From an uncultured Microbacteriaceae bacterium (GTDB lineage: Bacteria; Actinomycetota; Actinomycetes; Actinomycetales; Microbacteriaceae), in assembly GCA_947487835.1 (NCBI GenBank), contig CANKXX010000005.1, forward strand, positions 1 to 64,000: a stretch of DNA of 64,000 nt. The letters are read 5' to 3'. The notes under the pieces are model-generated. The model was not told the DNA's origin, searched no databases, and worked only from the letters and a program-made list of their open reading frames with translations. The number at the start of each line of letters is the position of its first letter. The first letter of the stretch is position 1. Shown in pieces: positions 34,225-42,804 of this stretch. Made by a program: the position numbers and the translations under genes.

Positions 34225-36333
34225 TTACCGGCGGGGTTCCTGCTCCGCCAGGACCAGGCAGGCCCATGGCTCGAGCGAGAGGGTCGTTCCGGGCGCGTGC
34301 TCCGCGCCCGTGACGAGGTTCCGCAGCGCCGACGGCGCGACGACGGATGCCGGGTGCGAGCTCCAGTTGTGCACGAACCAGGCGCGGGTGGCACCGGCCC
34401 GGCCGGAGAGCACGGTCACCGAGGCCGGCTGCTGCCAGCCGGACGCGATCGGGTCCGCGGCGAGCCAGCGGGCGAGGTCGGCGGACAGGGCCGGGTTCGG
34501 CACCGTGCCGACCGTCGTGATCCGCCCGGCGCCGGACGCACGGGAGGTGACGGCCGCGAAGCGCCCGAACTCGACGTGGTCGTACGTGGCGAGCACATCG
34601 GCGCCGTCGGCCTCGAGCCCGTCGGCCCACGCCGTGCCACGCGCCTCCGGCGACAGGGCGAGCTCGCCGTCCGCGCGGAGGGCGAGGTCGTGGTCCACGT
34701 TCGAGAACTCGTCGTACCAGACCCCGGCGCTCTCGGCCAGGATCGCGGGGGCGACCGCTCGTCGTGCCCGCGCCTCCTCGTCGCCGTACCCCGTGCGGGG
34801 GCCGACCACGAGGTGCCCGCCGGCCTCCGCGTAGTCGCGCAGCAGCGCGAGGAGCTCGTCCGTCGCGACGTAGAGCCCGGGCACCACGAGGACGGGGTGC
34901 CGCTCGGCCAGCTCGGCTGCCGTGAGGGCGAGGGCCTGCGCGTCGTGCAGCACCCGAGCCTGCCGACCGGAGTCGACCACGCCGCGGTAGAAGGCGTCGA
35001 AGATGCGGTTGTACGACGAGGCGTCCGGCCCGCCGCCCGCGTTGAGCGGCGGGAAGAACTCCATGGCCCACTTGCTGGGGTTGCTGAAGAGGAGGGTCAC
35101 GTCGGCGTCCGGCTCGTAGCCCTCGAGCGAGTCGCCGATGCTGCGCAGGGTCGCGCCGATCTCGGCGATCTCCCGGTAGATCCGGCCGGGGCGCTGGCTG
35201 TGCGGCAGGATGCCGCCCCAGTACGTCTCGGTGCCGAAGTGAAGGCTGTGCCAGTGCCAGTACTCGACCATGGCGGCGCCGCGGGCGACGAGGGCGAGGG
35301 CGGCCTGGCGGAGCTGCCCGGGGTAGGGCGGGTAGTTGTGGTAGCTGCCCGAGATGCTGCCCGCGTTCGTCTCGGTGACGAGGTAGCGCTCCTGTCGGGA
35401 GGAGTACAGGCGGTCCGCCTGGCGCAGCAGGCCCCACACGCCGGTCGTGGTCCAGGCCGACATGGGGTCGCGCTCCGCCTCGAAGCCCAGCCGGTCCTGC
35501 ATGCCGTAGTACGGGTTGCCCGCCGTCACGTCGAGGGCGCTCGTGATCGCCTCGTCGTCCATCGCCGGGCGCGGGTAGGCGAGGCAGGTCATGACGAACT
35601 GGCCGTCGCCGGCGTACTCGCGCACGATGTCGGCCTGCCAGGCGATGTACTCCGTGGTGAGCTCGGCCTGGTAGCGCCGCCAGGCGAGGTCGTACTGCGG
35701 CAGCGTGTTGCCGTCGGGCACCCAGAGCTCTGCCCAGTCGGAGATGCGGTGCGACCAGTAGGTGAGCCCCCACTCGCGGTTCAGGGTCTCGACGTCGCCG
35801 TAGCGGTCCTTCAGCCGCTCCACGAAGCGCACGAACGTGTGCCGGTTGTGGAACAGCAGCATGCCGGGCTCGTTGTCGACCTGGTAGCCGATGACCGCCG
35901 GGTGCGCGGCGTAGCGCGCGACGACCTTCCGGATCACCCGCTCGGCGTGGAAGAGGAAGGCGGGGTGCGTGTAGTCGACCTCCTGCCGGGCGCCCCACGG
36001 GACGCGGGCGCCGGTGGGGTTCTCCGCCGCGATCTCCGGGTGCGCCCGCTGCAGCCACGGCGGTACCGCGTAGGTGGGCGTGCCGAGGATGACCGCGATG
36101 CCCCGCTCGTGCGCGCCGTCCAGCACGGGCTGCAGCCAGTCCAGGTCGAACTCGCCGTCCCGCGGCTCCCACGTCGACCACACGGACTCGCCGACCCGGA
36201 TGACGCTGAACCCCGCCTCCTGCATGAGGTCGAGGTCCTCCGCGGTGCGCGGCTCGGGCTGATACTCCGCGTAGTACGCGGCCCCGAAGAGGATGCGGGT
36301 GCGGAAGGCGGCGGTGCGTGCGGGGTCGGTCAT
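34225..36333 (-). CDS. beta-galactosidase, GH42, without zinc cluster
   Basis: 702 aa. GH42 start ILFGAAYYAEYQPEPRTAED. Acid/base residue in GYQVDNEPGM (E155) and nucleophile in YLVTETNAGS (E321). The four zinc-binding cysteines of the GH42 protein at 28796-30766 are absent; the equivalent stretch reads GARQEVDYTHPAF. The two GH42 proteins are therefore distant paralogues, probably with different substrate or linkage preference. First gene of the operon; the twin LacI operators lie 36-98 bp before its start. Confidence 0.93.
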   Translation of the reverse strand: MTDPARTAAFRTRILFGAAYYAEYQPEPRTAEDLDLMQEAGFSVIRVGESVWSTWEPRDGEFDLDWLQPVLDGAHERGIAVILGTPTYAVPPWLQRAHPEIAAENPTGARVPWGARQEVDYTHPAFLFHAERVIRKVVARYAAHPAVIGYQVDNEPGMLLFHNRHTFVRFVERLKDRYGDVETLNREWGLTYWSHRISDWAELWVPDGNTLPQYDLAWRRYQAELTTEYIAWQADIVREYAGDGQFVMTCLAYPRPAMDDEAITSALDVTAGNPYYGMQDRLGFEAERDPMSAWTTTGVWGLLRQADRLYSSRQERYLVTETNAGSISGSYHNYPPYPGQLRQAALALVARGAAMVEYWHWHSLHFGTETYWGGILPHSQRPGRIYREIAEIGATLRSIGDSLEGYEPDADVTLLFSNPSKWAMEFFPPLNAGGGPDASSYNRIFDAFYRGVVDSGRQARVLHDAQALALTAAELAERHPVLVVPGLYVATDELLALLRDYAEAGGHLVVGPRTGYGDEEARARRAVAPAILAESAGVWYDEFSNVDHDLALRADGELALSPEARGTAWADGLEADGADVLATYDHVEFGRFAAVTSRASGAGRITTVGTVPNPALSADLARWLAADPIASGWQQPASVTVLSGRAGATRAWFVHNWSSHPASVVAPSALRNLVTGAEHAPGTTLSLEPWACLVLAEQEPRR

Positions 36334-36368
36334 ACCGTGGACTCCATCGTCGAGGGCAGGGCTACGGC

Positions 36369-36430
36369 GACCTCGTTACCGGTAACGAGGTCGCGCCGGA
36401 GACAGAGTGACAGGTTTCGTTACCGGTAAC
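36369..36430. promoter_or_regulatory. paired LacI-family operators GTTACCGGTAAC
   Basis: GTTACCGGTAAC occurs at 36375-36386 and again at 36419-36430, centres 44 bp apart. The first is the core of a perfect 24-bp palindrome (36369-36392); the second has partly matching flanks (TTC on the left, AAG on the right). A half-site, CTCGTTAC, follows at about 36435. The spacing is about four helical turns, fitting looping by a tetrameric or paired dimeric repressor. The LacI gene ends 117 bp upstream of the second site. Confidence 0.85.
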
Positions 36431-36546
36431 AAGCCTCGTTACGCAATCGCGACCGCGCCCAGGGTCCGGCGGCGGGACCGGAGCGAGCGGGGGCGCGCCG
36501 CGACCCCGGAGGGCGCCCCCGCCCTGAGGAGCCGCAGGGGAGCGGG

Positions 36547-37593
36547 TCAGCCGGCCGCGACCGGGCCCGAGGAGAGGCGCGCCACCAGCCGGGGCGGCGC
36601 CGGCACCGGGGTCACGAGGGCGTCCTCGTCACCGATCAGCCCGAGCAGGCGCTTCACGGCCAGCCGGCCCTCGTTCTCGAAGTCCAGCTGCACGGTCGTG
36701 AGCGGCGGCGAGTAGAAGCGGGCCTCGGGCAGGTCGTCCATGCCGACGACGCTCATCTCGTCGGGCACCGCGCGGCCCTGCTCGGCCAGCGCCCGCAGCA
36801 CGCCGAGCGCCATCTGATCGTTGGCCGCGACGATCGCCGTGACGCCGAGCTCGCCCGGCATCCGCATGGCCCCGTCGTAGCCGCTCGCGGCGGACCAGTC
36901 ACCGGCCAGGGTGCCGAGGGAGGCGAGACCGCGGTCGGCGAGCGCGCTCTCGTACGCCACCGACCGGTTGCGCGCGGAGAGCCACGCGGGTGGACCCGAG
37001 ATGTGGAAGAAGCGGCGATGGCCGAGCTGGAACAGGTGGTCGACGAGCTGCCGCACGCCGTCCGAGTTCGGGCTCGCGGGATGCCCGGGGACGCTGTCGT
37101 CCGACTCGGTCTCGACGTAGACGGGCACGGAGAACCGGGAGTCGCCGACGACCTCGACGAGGTGATCGGTCGGGGCGAAGGCCAGGATGCCGGCGAGGTC
37201 CTGCTGCGCGAGCAGCGACACCGCGACCTCGATGTCGTTCCTGCTGCGCGGATCCAGGCTCACGACGTCGAGCAGATAGCCGGCCTCGCGCGCCGCGTTG
37301 CTCGCCCCCTGGATGATCTTCGACGGGCCGATCTCGAGCATCTCGTAGGCCATGGCGCCGATGCGCCTCGACCGGTTGGTGGCGAGCGACCGGGCCGCGA
37401 GGTTGGGGCGGTAGTCGAGCTCCTTGAGCACCCGCTCGATGCGCTCGCGGTTCTCGGGCCGGATGCCCGAGCCCCCCTTGAGCAGCCGCGACACGGTCTG
37501 GTGGGAGACCCCCGCCTGCCGCGCGACGTCGTAGATGGTCGGCACGCGCTTCCCGCTCGACTGCCCCTGCTGCTGCCCGGTCGACACCGTCAC
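36547..37593 (-). CDS. LacI-family transcriptional regulator (galactoside operon)
   Basis: 348 aa from a GTG start with AGG upstream. The DNA-binding domain is PTIYDVARQAGVSHQTVSRL followed by the hinge helix LDYRPNLAARSLATNRSRRI. The periplasmic-binding-like sensor domain follows, with IVAANDQMALGVLRALAEQG and VVGMDDLPEARFYSPPLTTV. It precedes the GH42-ABC-GH42 operon in the same direction and most likely binds the GTTACCGGTAAC pair between them, released by a galactose derivative. Confidence 0.94.
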   Translation of the reverse strand: MTVSTGQQQGQSSGKRVPTIYDVARQAGVSHQTVSRLLKGGSGIRPENRERIERVLKELDYRPNLAARSLATNRSRRIGAMAYEMLEIGPSKIIQGASNAAREAGYLLDVVSLDPRSRNDIEVAVSLLAQQDLAGILAFAPTDHLVEVVGDSRFSVPVYVETESDDSVPGHPASPNSDGVRQLVDHLFQLGHRRFFHISGPPAWLSARNRSVAYESALADRGLASLGTLAGDWSAASGYDGAMRMPGELGVTAIVAANDQMALGVLRALAEQGRAVPDEMSVVGMDDLPEARFYSPPLTTVQLDFENEGRLAVKRLLGLIGDEDALVTPVPAPPRLVARLSSGPVAAG

Positions 37594-37644
37594 CGTTCAC
37601 CTCTTCACGACCTGACGTGCGGGCGGCACCCCGCACACGCCCTG

Positions 37645-38022
37645 TCAGGATATGGCCCCGCCGGTACCGCCCTCGGGATCGCGCACGAGGTCCGCCCAGT
37701 TCTCCTGGATCAGCCGGGGCGACGAGTGGATGTTGACCATGAGGCACGGATGGTCGGACCGATTGGTGAACCGGTGCCACGCGCGCGGTGGGATGACGCG
37801 GATCGAGCCGCCGGACACGATCTCCCGCTGCCCGTCGACCACCACCTCGATCTCGCCGTCGAGCACGACGAAGATCTCCTCGTAGGGATGCCGGTGCTTC
37901 TCCGCGCCGCCGCCCGGCCTGCTCGTCACCACGAAGAACGAGGTCTGCGCCCCGTGCTCGACGCCCTGGAACAGGGCCGCGCCGCCGCCCTCCGGGCGCA
38001 GGCTGTCGATCGCGATCGTCAT
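37645..38022 (-). CDS. small cupin-domain protein
   Basis: 125 aa. A single conserved beta-barrel cupin: motif 1 EKHRHPYEEIFVVLDGEIEV holds the metal-binding His/His/Glu, and motif 2 SIRVIPPRAWHRFTNRSDHP holds the final His. All four metal ligands appear intact. It lies 51 bp upstream of the lacI gene, in the same direction, so it may be in that transcription unit. Substrate unknown; sugar isomerase or binding roles are both seen in such cupins. Confidence 0.8.
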   Translation of the reverse strand: MTIAIDSLRPEGGGAALFQGVEHGAQTSFFVVTSRPGGGAEKHRHPYEEIFVVLDGEIEVVVDGQREIVSGGSIRVIPPRAWHRFTNRSDHPCLMVNIHSSPRLIQENWADLVRDPEGGTGGAIS

Positions 38023-38119
38023 CGTCCGCCTCTCCGCCCGCCCGGAGCACCCGGATCGCGGGCCGTCGCCCGTCCCGCACCCGCGCGGAACGGACAGGGG
38101 CAGGATACCCGCGCGAGGC

Positions 38120-38980
38120 TCAGCAGGTCGCGTACTCGTAGCCCTCGGCCCCGGCGGGCAGCACGTCCCTGTCCCGCAGGATCACCGACGCGACGTCGCC
38201 GCGAGCGGCGCAGGCGCGGTCGTACGCCTCCCGGCCGTTGTCCGTGTACTCGATCTCGTAGACCCGCGCGCCGTACGCCTCGGCATAGGCGTCGCACTCC
38301 CCGTAGACCTCGCACTCCTCGGCCACCGCGAAGTCGAACCCGGCGTCCGCCGCGGCCTCGGTCAGCTCGGCCGCATTCTTCTGGCCGATGGTGAGGCCGG
38401 CCGCGTGCGCCCGGTCGACGAGCAGCCCGGCGAGGGCGAGGTTGTCCGCCTCCGACAGCGCGCCCGCCGTGCGCACGAACGAGTCGAGGTTGTCCGCCTC
38501 GACCGCCGCGTAGCCGCTCTCGGCGCAGCCGTCGATCCACCCGCCGACGACGGCCGCGATGGCCGCGCGCCTGTCCTCGCTCGAGGTGTCGAGCACGAGC
38601 TCGTCCGGCCAGTCCGGATCCCGCACGGGGGTTCCCTCCGCGTCCCGCAGCAACAGGTCCGGGCGCTCGCGCAGCCACTCGGCCGACTCGCCCGGCTGGG
38701 TCTGGAAGGCATTGACGTAGCAGACCCCGTAGACGCCGTCCGGGGCGGCCTCCAGCCGGTCGCGCACGACGAGATCGACCCCGGGCGCGGGCGGATACGC
38801 CCCGCCGAGCTGGTAGTCCAGGGTGCCGTTGGCCGGGGGCAGCGCGGCAGCCGCCGGAGACCCGCCTCCCTCGGACGGACCCGTGACGGCCAGCGCGACG
38901 CCGGTCGCCGCCGCGGCGAGCGCGAGCACCGCGCCACCGGCGATCGAGGCACGCCGACGGCTCGTCCAGTCCTTCGCCAC
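38120..38980 (-). CDS. endo-alpha-1,4-polygalactosaminidase-like protein (GH114-type)
   Basis: 286 aa from GTG 38980, with AGGGGG 5 nt upstream. A basic start and a single hydrophobic segment (SIAGGAVLALAAAATGVALA) make it secreted or membrane-anchored. The TIM-barrel domain contains YQLGGAYPPAPGVDLVVRD, GVYGVCYVNAFQTQPGE, WIDGCAESGYAAVEADNLDS and LTIGQKNAAELTEAA, the layout of GH114/TM1410 proteins. Four cysteines near the end (ECEVYGECDAY, ACAARG) suggest disulfides. Enzyme activity on galactosaminogalactan is only inferred. Confidence 0.8.
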   Translation of the reverse strand: MAKDWTSRRRASIAGGAVLALAAAATGVALAVTGPSEGGGSPAAAALPPANGTLDYQLGGAYPPAPGVDLVVRDRLEAAPDGVYGVCYVNAFQTQPGESAEWLRERPDLLLRDAEGTPVRDPDWPDELVLDTSSEDRRAAIAAVVGGWIDGCAESGYAAVEADNLDSFVRTAGALSEADNLALAGLLVDRAHAAGLTIGQKNAAELTEAAADAGFDFAVAEECEVYGECDAYAEAYGARVYEIEYTDNGREAYDRACAARGDVASVILRDRDVLPAGAEGYEYATC

Positions 38981-39119
38981 GTGCTCCCCCTGTGCGCCAT
39001 TCCGACGCGCTATCCGACGATAGCGAACGGACCCACGTCCCCGAAGCCGAGCGGGTTCCTCCCGGCAGAGCGCGTGGTCTATCATTCCAGTCGCTGTTAT
39101 TCATCGCGTGAGGAACACT

Positions 39120-39440
39120 GTGGGGACCCTGTTCTACGGAGCGTCGCGCTTCCGGGTCGACTTCGACGATCGTGCTCTCGCCCACCTCCAGATCGCCATG
39201 ACGGCGAAGCACCGCCGGGGCGAGGGCTTTCTGCTGTCCTGGACCGCCGCGACGCCGGGCGGCGGTCGATCCGCGGTCTGGGTGCATCCGGGCACCGATC
39301 TCGAGTTCTCGTTCAGCGGCGGACGACCGCCGGAGATCAACCGCGAGTGGCTCGAGGAGCTGATGCGCCTCGCTAATACGGCCGACGGGTTGCACCTGAC
39401 CAGCGAGGGCGACCTGAGAGCCGCGCCGCCCGACGGGTAG
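39120..39440 (+). CDS. DUF7882 family small protein
   Basis: 106 aa from GTG 39120, chosen because GAGGA lies just upstream and family members start MGxLxYG. It reads FRVDFDDRALAHLQIAMTAK, then RRGEGFLLSWTAATPGGGRS and AVWVHPGTDLEFSFSGGRPP. This small protein is common and often multicopy in Microbacteriaceae, sometimes misnamed an ATP-dependent DNA ligase. Function unknown. A GTG at 39108 is an alternative start. Confidence 0.75.
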   Translation: MGTLFYGASRFRVDFDDRALAHLQIAMTAKHRRGEGFLLSWTAATPGGGRSAVWVHPGTDLEFSFSGGRPPEINREWLEELMRLANTADGLHLTSEGDLRAAPPDG

Positions 39441-39615
39441 GGACGCGGCCGGCGCCCGGCGGCAACGCGCAGCGCGCCCTGGTCCCGCGGGCCCCGTTCT
39501 GCTGTCAGAGTGCAGGGGAAGGCCGCACGCCGTGCGTGCCGTCGTATCCCGCCGCGTGCGATCGACGACGCGACCCGGCGGATCCGTGGCCCGGCCCGTG
39601 GCGGAAGGATGAACT

Positions 39616-40512
39616 GTGATCGTAGGAATCGAGACCGGCGGCACCAAGGTGATCTGCGGCGCTGCGACGGAGGACCGTCCGCACGAGCTGGTGCACGACA
39701 CCCGGATCCCCACGACGAGCCCGGACGAGACCACGGCCGCGATCAACGCCTTCGTCGACGGTCTTCGGAAGGTCGAACCGGTCACCGCGCTCGGGGTGGC
39801 CTCCTTCGGCCCGGTCAACGTGGAGCCGGGCGAGCCGCGGTGGGGTTGGGTCACGGGCACGCCGAAGCCCGGCTGGGCGGACACGGACCTGCTCGGCCGC
39901 ATCCGCATGGCCGCCGAGGTGCCGACCGTGATGCTGAGCGACGTGGCGAGCGCCGCGCTCGGCGAGCAGACCTGGGGGGCCGGGGCGGGTGTCGCGCGCG
40001 TCGCCTACGCCACCTTCGGCACCGGGGTCGGCGTGGGCCTCTGCCTCGACGGCCGGGTGCTGCACGGCAACGGGTACCCGGAGATGGGCCACGTGCTCGT
40101 CCGCAGACACCCGCGCGACGACTACGCGGGCAGCTGCCCCTTCCACGGCGACTGCCTCGAGGGGCTCGCGTCCGGTCCCGCGGTCATCGGGCGGTGGGGG
40201 TCCGACGCCTCGTCCCTCGACGACGGGTCGCGGTCCGAGGCACTCGATATCCTCGCCTTCTACATCGCGCAGCTCGCGGCTGTGACCGCGTACACGACCG
40301 GCGTCGAGCGGTTCGTCGTCGGGGGCGGGGTGCTGAAAACGCCCGGCCTGTTCGACGCCGTCGTCGACCAGCTTCCCGGGGTGACGGGCGGTCCCGGCGC
40401 GTCCCACGCGGCGTCCCTCGACCGGCCGGGGTTCCTCGCGTCGCCGGGGCTCGGCGACCACTCGGGAGTGCTCGGGGCGATCGCCGCCGCCCGGGGGCTC
40501 CTCCCCCGCTGA
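39616..40512 (+). CDS. ROK-family sugar kinase, fructokinase-like
   Basis: 298 aa. The ATP site is IVGIETGGTKVICGAAT. The zinc-binding region HPRDDYAGSCPFHGDCLEGL, followed by ASGPA, has the His-Cys-His-Cys pattern of the bacterial fructokinase branch (YdhR/GmuE type). VERFVVGGGVLKTPGLF is the C-terminal ROK motif. It phosphorylates a hexose, probably fructose. Stands alone and converges on the HAD gene with 37 bp between. Confidence 0.88.
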   Translation: MIVGIETGGTKVICGAATEDRPHELVHDTRIPTTSPDETTAAINAFVDGLRKVEPVTALGVASFGPVNVEPGEPRWGWVTGTPKPGWADTDLLGRIRMAAEVPTVMLSDVASAALGEQTWGAGAGVARVAYATFGTGVGVGLCLDGRVLHGNGYPEMGHVLVRRHPRDDYAGSCPFHGDCLEGLASGPAVIGRWGSDASSLDDGSRSEALDILAFYIAQLAAVTAYTTGVERFVVGGGVLKTPGLFDAVVDQLPGVTGGPGASHAASLDRPGFLASPGLGDHSGVLGAIAAARGLLPR

Positions 40513-40549
40513 CGCGCTGAGGCGGGGCCGTCACCGTCGAGGAACCGGG

Positions 40550-41227
40550 TCAGGGTGCCTCGTCGAGCTGTCGGGCCAGCTCGCCGATCGTCGCGACCGT
40601 GATGGTGGGCGGCGTGAAGTGCGCCGGATACGGGCTGCCGGTGCGGTTCAGCCAGGCCGTGGACAGGCCCGCCTGGGCCGCGCCGTGGATGTCCCAGGCA
40701 TGCACGGCCACGAGGTACGCGGGTCCCGTCGTGCTGGTCCGCGCCACCGCGTCGAGGTAGGCGGCGGGCGCCGGCTTCCAGGGGGTGTGCCCCTCGACGG
40801 TGAGGAGCTCGTCGAACGCGATGAGCACGCCGGCGTCGCCCAGCAGACGCTCGGCTGTCGCGGTCGGACCGTTGGACAGGGTGAACAGCCGGTGGCCCGC
40901 CTCGCGCAGCGCACGAATGCCCTCGACGACATCGGAGTGCACGTCCACGTGGGAGAAGGACTCGAGCACCGCGTCCACCGCGTCGTCGAGGCCGCGATCC
41001 AGATCCCGCCCGCCGAGCACGCCGCGCGCGCTGTTCCTCGCGAGCTCGGGAAAGGAGGCTTCACTCCCGGCGGTCGTCAGCGCGAAGGCGTCGCGGAGCA
41101 GGGTGGCGAACCACACCGTCGCGAGCGAGCGGTCACCGCCGACGGACTCGAAGGCGTCCGCGACCGTGCTGAGATCCGAAAGCGTCTCGTTCACGTCGAA
41201 GAAGAGGGTCGCGCGCGTTCCCGTCAT
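40550..41227 (-). CDS. HAD-superfamily haloacid dehalogenase type II
   Basis: 225 aa from ATG 41227, SD GGAAGGA 7 nt upstream. The nucleophile Asp is in LFFDVNETLSDL; motif II is in RLFTLSNGPT; the Lys is in HTPWKPAPAAYLDAVA; motif IV is in YLVAVHAWDIHGAAQAGL. These match (S)-2-haloacid dehalogenase-like proteins. Many family members act on sugar phosphates instead, so haloacid activity is only possible. Confidence 0.85.
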   Translation of the reverse strand: MTGTRATLFFDVNETLSDLSTVADAFESVGGDRSLATVWFATLLRDAFALTTAGSEASFPELARNSARGVLGGRDLDRGLDDAVDAVLESFSHVDVHSDVVEGIRALREAGHRLFTLSNGPTATAERLLGDAGVLIAFDELLTVEGHTPWKPAPAAYLDAVARTSTTGPAYLVAVHAWDIHGAAQAGLSTAWLNRTGSPYPAHFTPPTITVATIGELARQLDEAP

Positions 41228-41328
41228 GGGGACGTCCTTCCGTGCGGGTGGAGGTGAATGCGGAGGCGTGTCTCTCCAGCATCCACCCCTTCCGGACCAC
41301 GGCGCGGTCGCCCTCGCTCCAAGGGACA

Positions 41329-41352
41329 ACCCATCGACGGGCTCAGGGACCG
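41329..41352 (-). repeat. degenerate REP-like element
   Basis: CAACCCATCGACGGGCTCAG then GGACCG resembles the reverse form of the CCTGAGCCTGTCGAAGGG family, with changes in the left arm. Confidence 0.5.
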
Positions 41353-41380
41353 TTGTCGGTCCCGTCGTCGGCGGAGCACG

Positions 41381-41609
41381 AGAAGGAGGGGCGGCCCAGC
41401 CCCGCCGGGGGACGCGGGGCTGGGCCGAGAACGAGCGCGACAGAAGGGGGGTCGTCGAGCGCTCGATCGGGTTGCCGGAGCGGTATGCAGATCAGGGGGG
41501 ATCCGCTCCGGTGTGTTCCTCGCCGGTCGGGGTTTCCGGCGATGACTCGACACTACAGCCGGTGTCCGCACAATGGAGGACACGGCCGGTCCCCAAAAAA
41601 GGGGACACG
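41381..41609. repeat. multi-hairpin intergenic element (MHE), copy 1
   Basis: About 229 bp between HAD and mntP, about 80-85% identical by eye to 43413-43639 in the same orientation. Stems in order: GGCCCAGCCCCGC/GCGGGGCTGGGCC; GAGCGC/GCGCTC; CCGGAGCG/CGCTCCGG; CGCCGG/CCGGCG; GTGTCC/GGACAC; GTCCCC-AAAAAA-GGGGAC. The last 80 bp are nearly identical in both copies. The rest of the gap (41228-41380) has only a degenerate REP-like piece. Confidence 0.9.
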
Positions 41610-41633
41610 GTACGGACCGACGGGCGGGTCCGA

Positions 41634-42203
41634 TCAGAACACGCCGAGGTGGCCGAGCACGATCTGCACGCCTATGGCGATGAGGATCACTCCGCCCACG
41701 ATCTCGGCCGGCTTCTGGAAACGGACGCCGATGCGGTGGCCGAGCAGCACCGCCGCGAAGGACAGCGCGAAGGTGGTGACGCCGATCACCAGGACGGCGA
41801 CCCAGATGGCGATGTCCAGGAAGGCGAACGAGACCCCGACCGCGAGCGCGTCGATGCTCGTCGCCACCGACAGCACGAGCAGCTCCCGGGTAGACAGCGT
41901 GCCGCCGTCCGCGCCCTCCTCGCCGCCGCCGGGCCGGAGCGCCTCCCACAGCATCTTGCCGCCGACGAGCGCGAGCAGCCCGAATGCCACCCAGTGGTCG
42001 AAGGGGGCGATCACCGCGGCGAAGGTGCTGCCCAGGAGCCAGCCGAGGAACGGCATCGCGGCTTGCGCGACGCCGAAGGCGGTCGCGATGAGCAGCGCGC
42101 GGGCGACGATCTGGGAGCGCAGGTGCAGTCCCTTGCCGAGGGCGACGGCGAAGGCGTCTGCCGACACGCCGGTTGCGAGCAGGAGGAGGGTCCAGGGAGA
42201 CAT
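41634..42203 (-). CDS. mntP: manganese efflux pump MntP family
   Basis: 189 aa. Six membrane helices; two homologous halves. Signature acidic motifs are in LLATGVSADAFAVALGKGL (first half) and LSVATSIDALAVGVSFAFLD (second half), which carry the Asp residues needed for Mn export in MntP. The leader upstream contains a yybP-ykoY manganese riboswitch, which confirms the metal. It exports Mn(II) when internal levels are high. A short soluble loop with EEGADGG joins the halves. Confidence 0.95.
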   Translation of the reverse strand: MSPWTLLLLATGVSADAFAVALGKGLHLRSQIVARALLIATAFGVAQAAMPFLGWLLGSTFAAVIAPFDHWVAFGLLALVGGKMLWEALRPGGGEEGADGGTLSTRELLVLSVATSIDALAVGVSFAFLDIAIWVAVLVIGVTTFALSFAAVLLGHRIGVRFQKPAEIVGGVILIAIGVQIVLGHLGVF

Positions 42204-42259
42204 GCGGCTCTCTCGTTCGTGGCCGGAACGTGGGACGCTCCGGCACAGGGCTGTCGTGC

Positions 42260-42374
42260 CGAAGGTCTCGTTCACCCGGCGGAAGCCGGGCGGCACGCCG
42301 GGTGCGACTGCGCACCAGGATGTCGACGTACCTCCGCGCCACCGGGGTGACGCCACGGGAACTACTCCCCTTCG
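42260..42374 (-). ncRNA. yybP-ykoY manganese riboswitch upstream of mntP
   Basis: On the minus strand the leader reads CGAAGGGGAGTAGTTCCC at the 5' end, GTCGACATCCTGG in the middle, and GAACGAGACCTTCG at the 3' end. GGGGAGUAG, GUCRWCA and GAGACCUU are the conserved blocks; CGAAGG/CCTTCG closes P1 perfectly. The aptamer ends 56 nt before the mntP start. The 42375-42545 stretch upstream shows no gene; GAGAAT at about 42388-42383 could be the -10. Confidence 0.9.
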
Positions 42375-42545
42375 ACGACTATTCTCTCACGGCGGTGCGG
42401 CGCTCCGGCGGTCCGGCCGGGGACCGTCCGGCGGTCGGCCTCGGCATGGCGGTCAGCCGCACACGAACCAGCGCCCCGGCGGACGCGGTGGCGGGAACGG
42501 TGGCGGGGACGCGTGGCGAGCGGAAGCGGATGGTGGGGCGGGCCG

Positions 42546-42722
42546 TCAGCGCTTGCCGCGGGAGAACCAGGCGGCGATCCGGGCCGTGATCCGGTCGGTG
42601 AAGTCGTTCGACAGATCGCTGGCCGACTGCGTGATGTCCGCCCCCTCGGCCATGGCCCGGATCTGGCGGAGCGCCCGCTGCTCCTGGGTCTCGTCGTCGT
42701 CGCCGTCGGGGCGATCAGTCAT
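42546..42722 (-). CDS. hypothetical small protein, 58 aa
   Basis: 58 aa from ATG 42722. Acidic N-terminus (TDRPDGDDDETQEQRALRQI) and an amphipathic C-terminus (FTDRITARIAAWFSRGKR) with basic residues at the end. No known domain recognised. Codon bias and a modest SD (GGGA) favour it being real. It is divergent from the GNAT gene. Confidence 0.6.
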   Translation of the reverse strand: MTDRPDGDDDETQEQRALRQIRAMAEGADITQSASDLSNDFTDRITARIAAWFSRGKR

Positions 42723-42792
42723 GGCACATCCCGTCCCGAGTCGTTGCGGTTCCGATGGCGGCGGTCGCGCGCCCGCGACGCCCACACCCTTC

Positions 42793-42804
42793 TAGTGTTG
42801 CCGC
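42793..42804 (+). promoter_or_regulatory. leaderless promoter -10 of the GNAT gene
   Basis: TAGTGT at 42793-42798 with 6 nt before ATG 42805; no SD is present. Confidence 0.55.

Noticed and set aside
40550-41227. Degradation of halogenated compounds by the HAD protein as a pathway
   Set aside because: No transporter or partner enzyme for haloacids lies nearby and the family often acts on other substrates.
41381-41609. Treating the hairpin element as an ordinary terminator
   Set aside because: Six successive conserved stems and no U tract after the final stem do not fit a terminator, and one copy is not between convergent genes.
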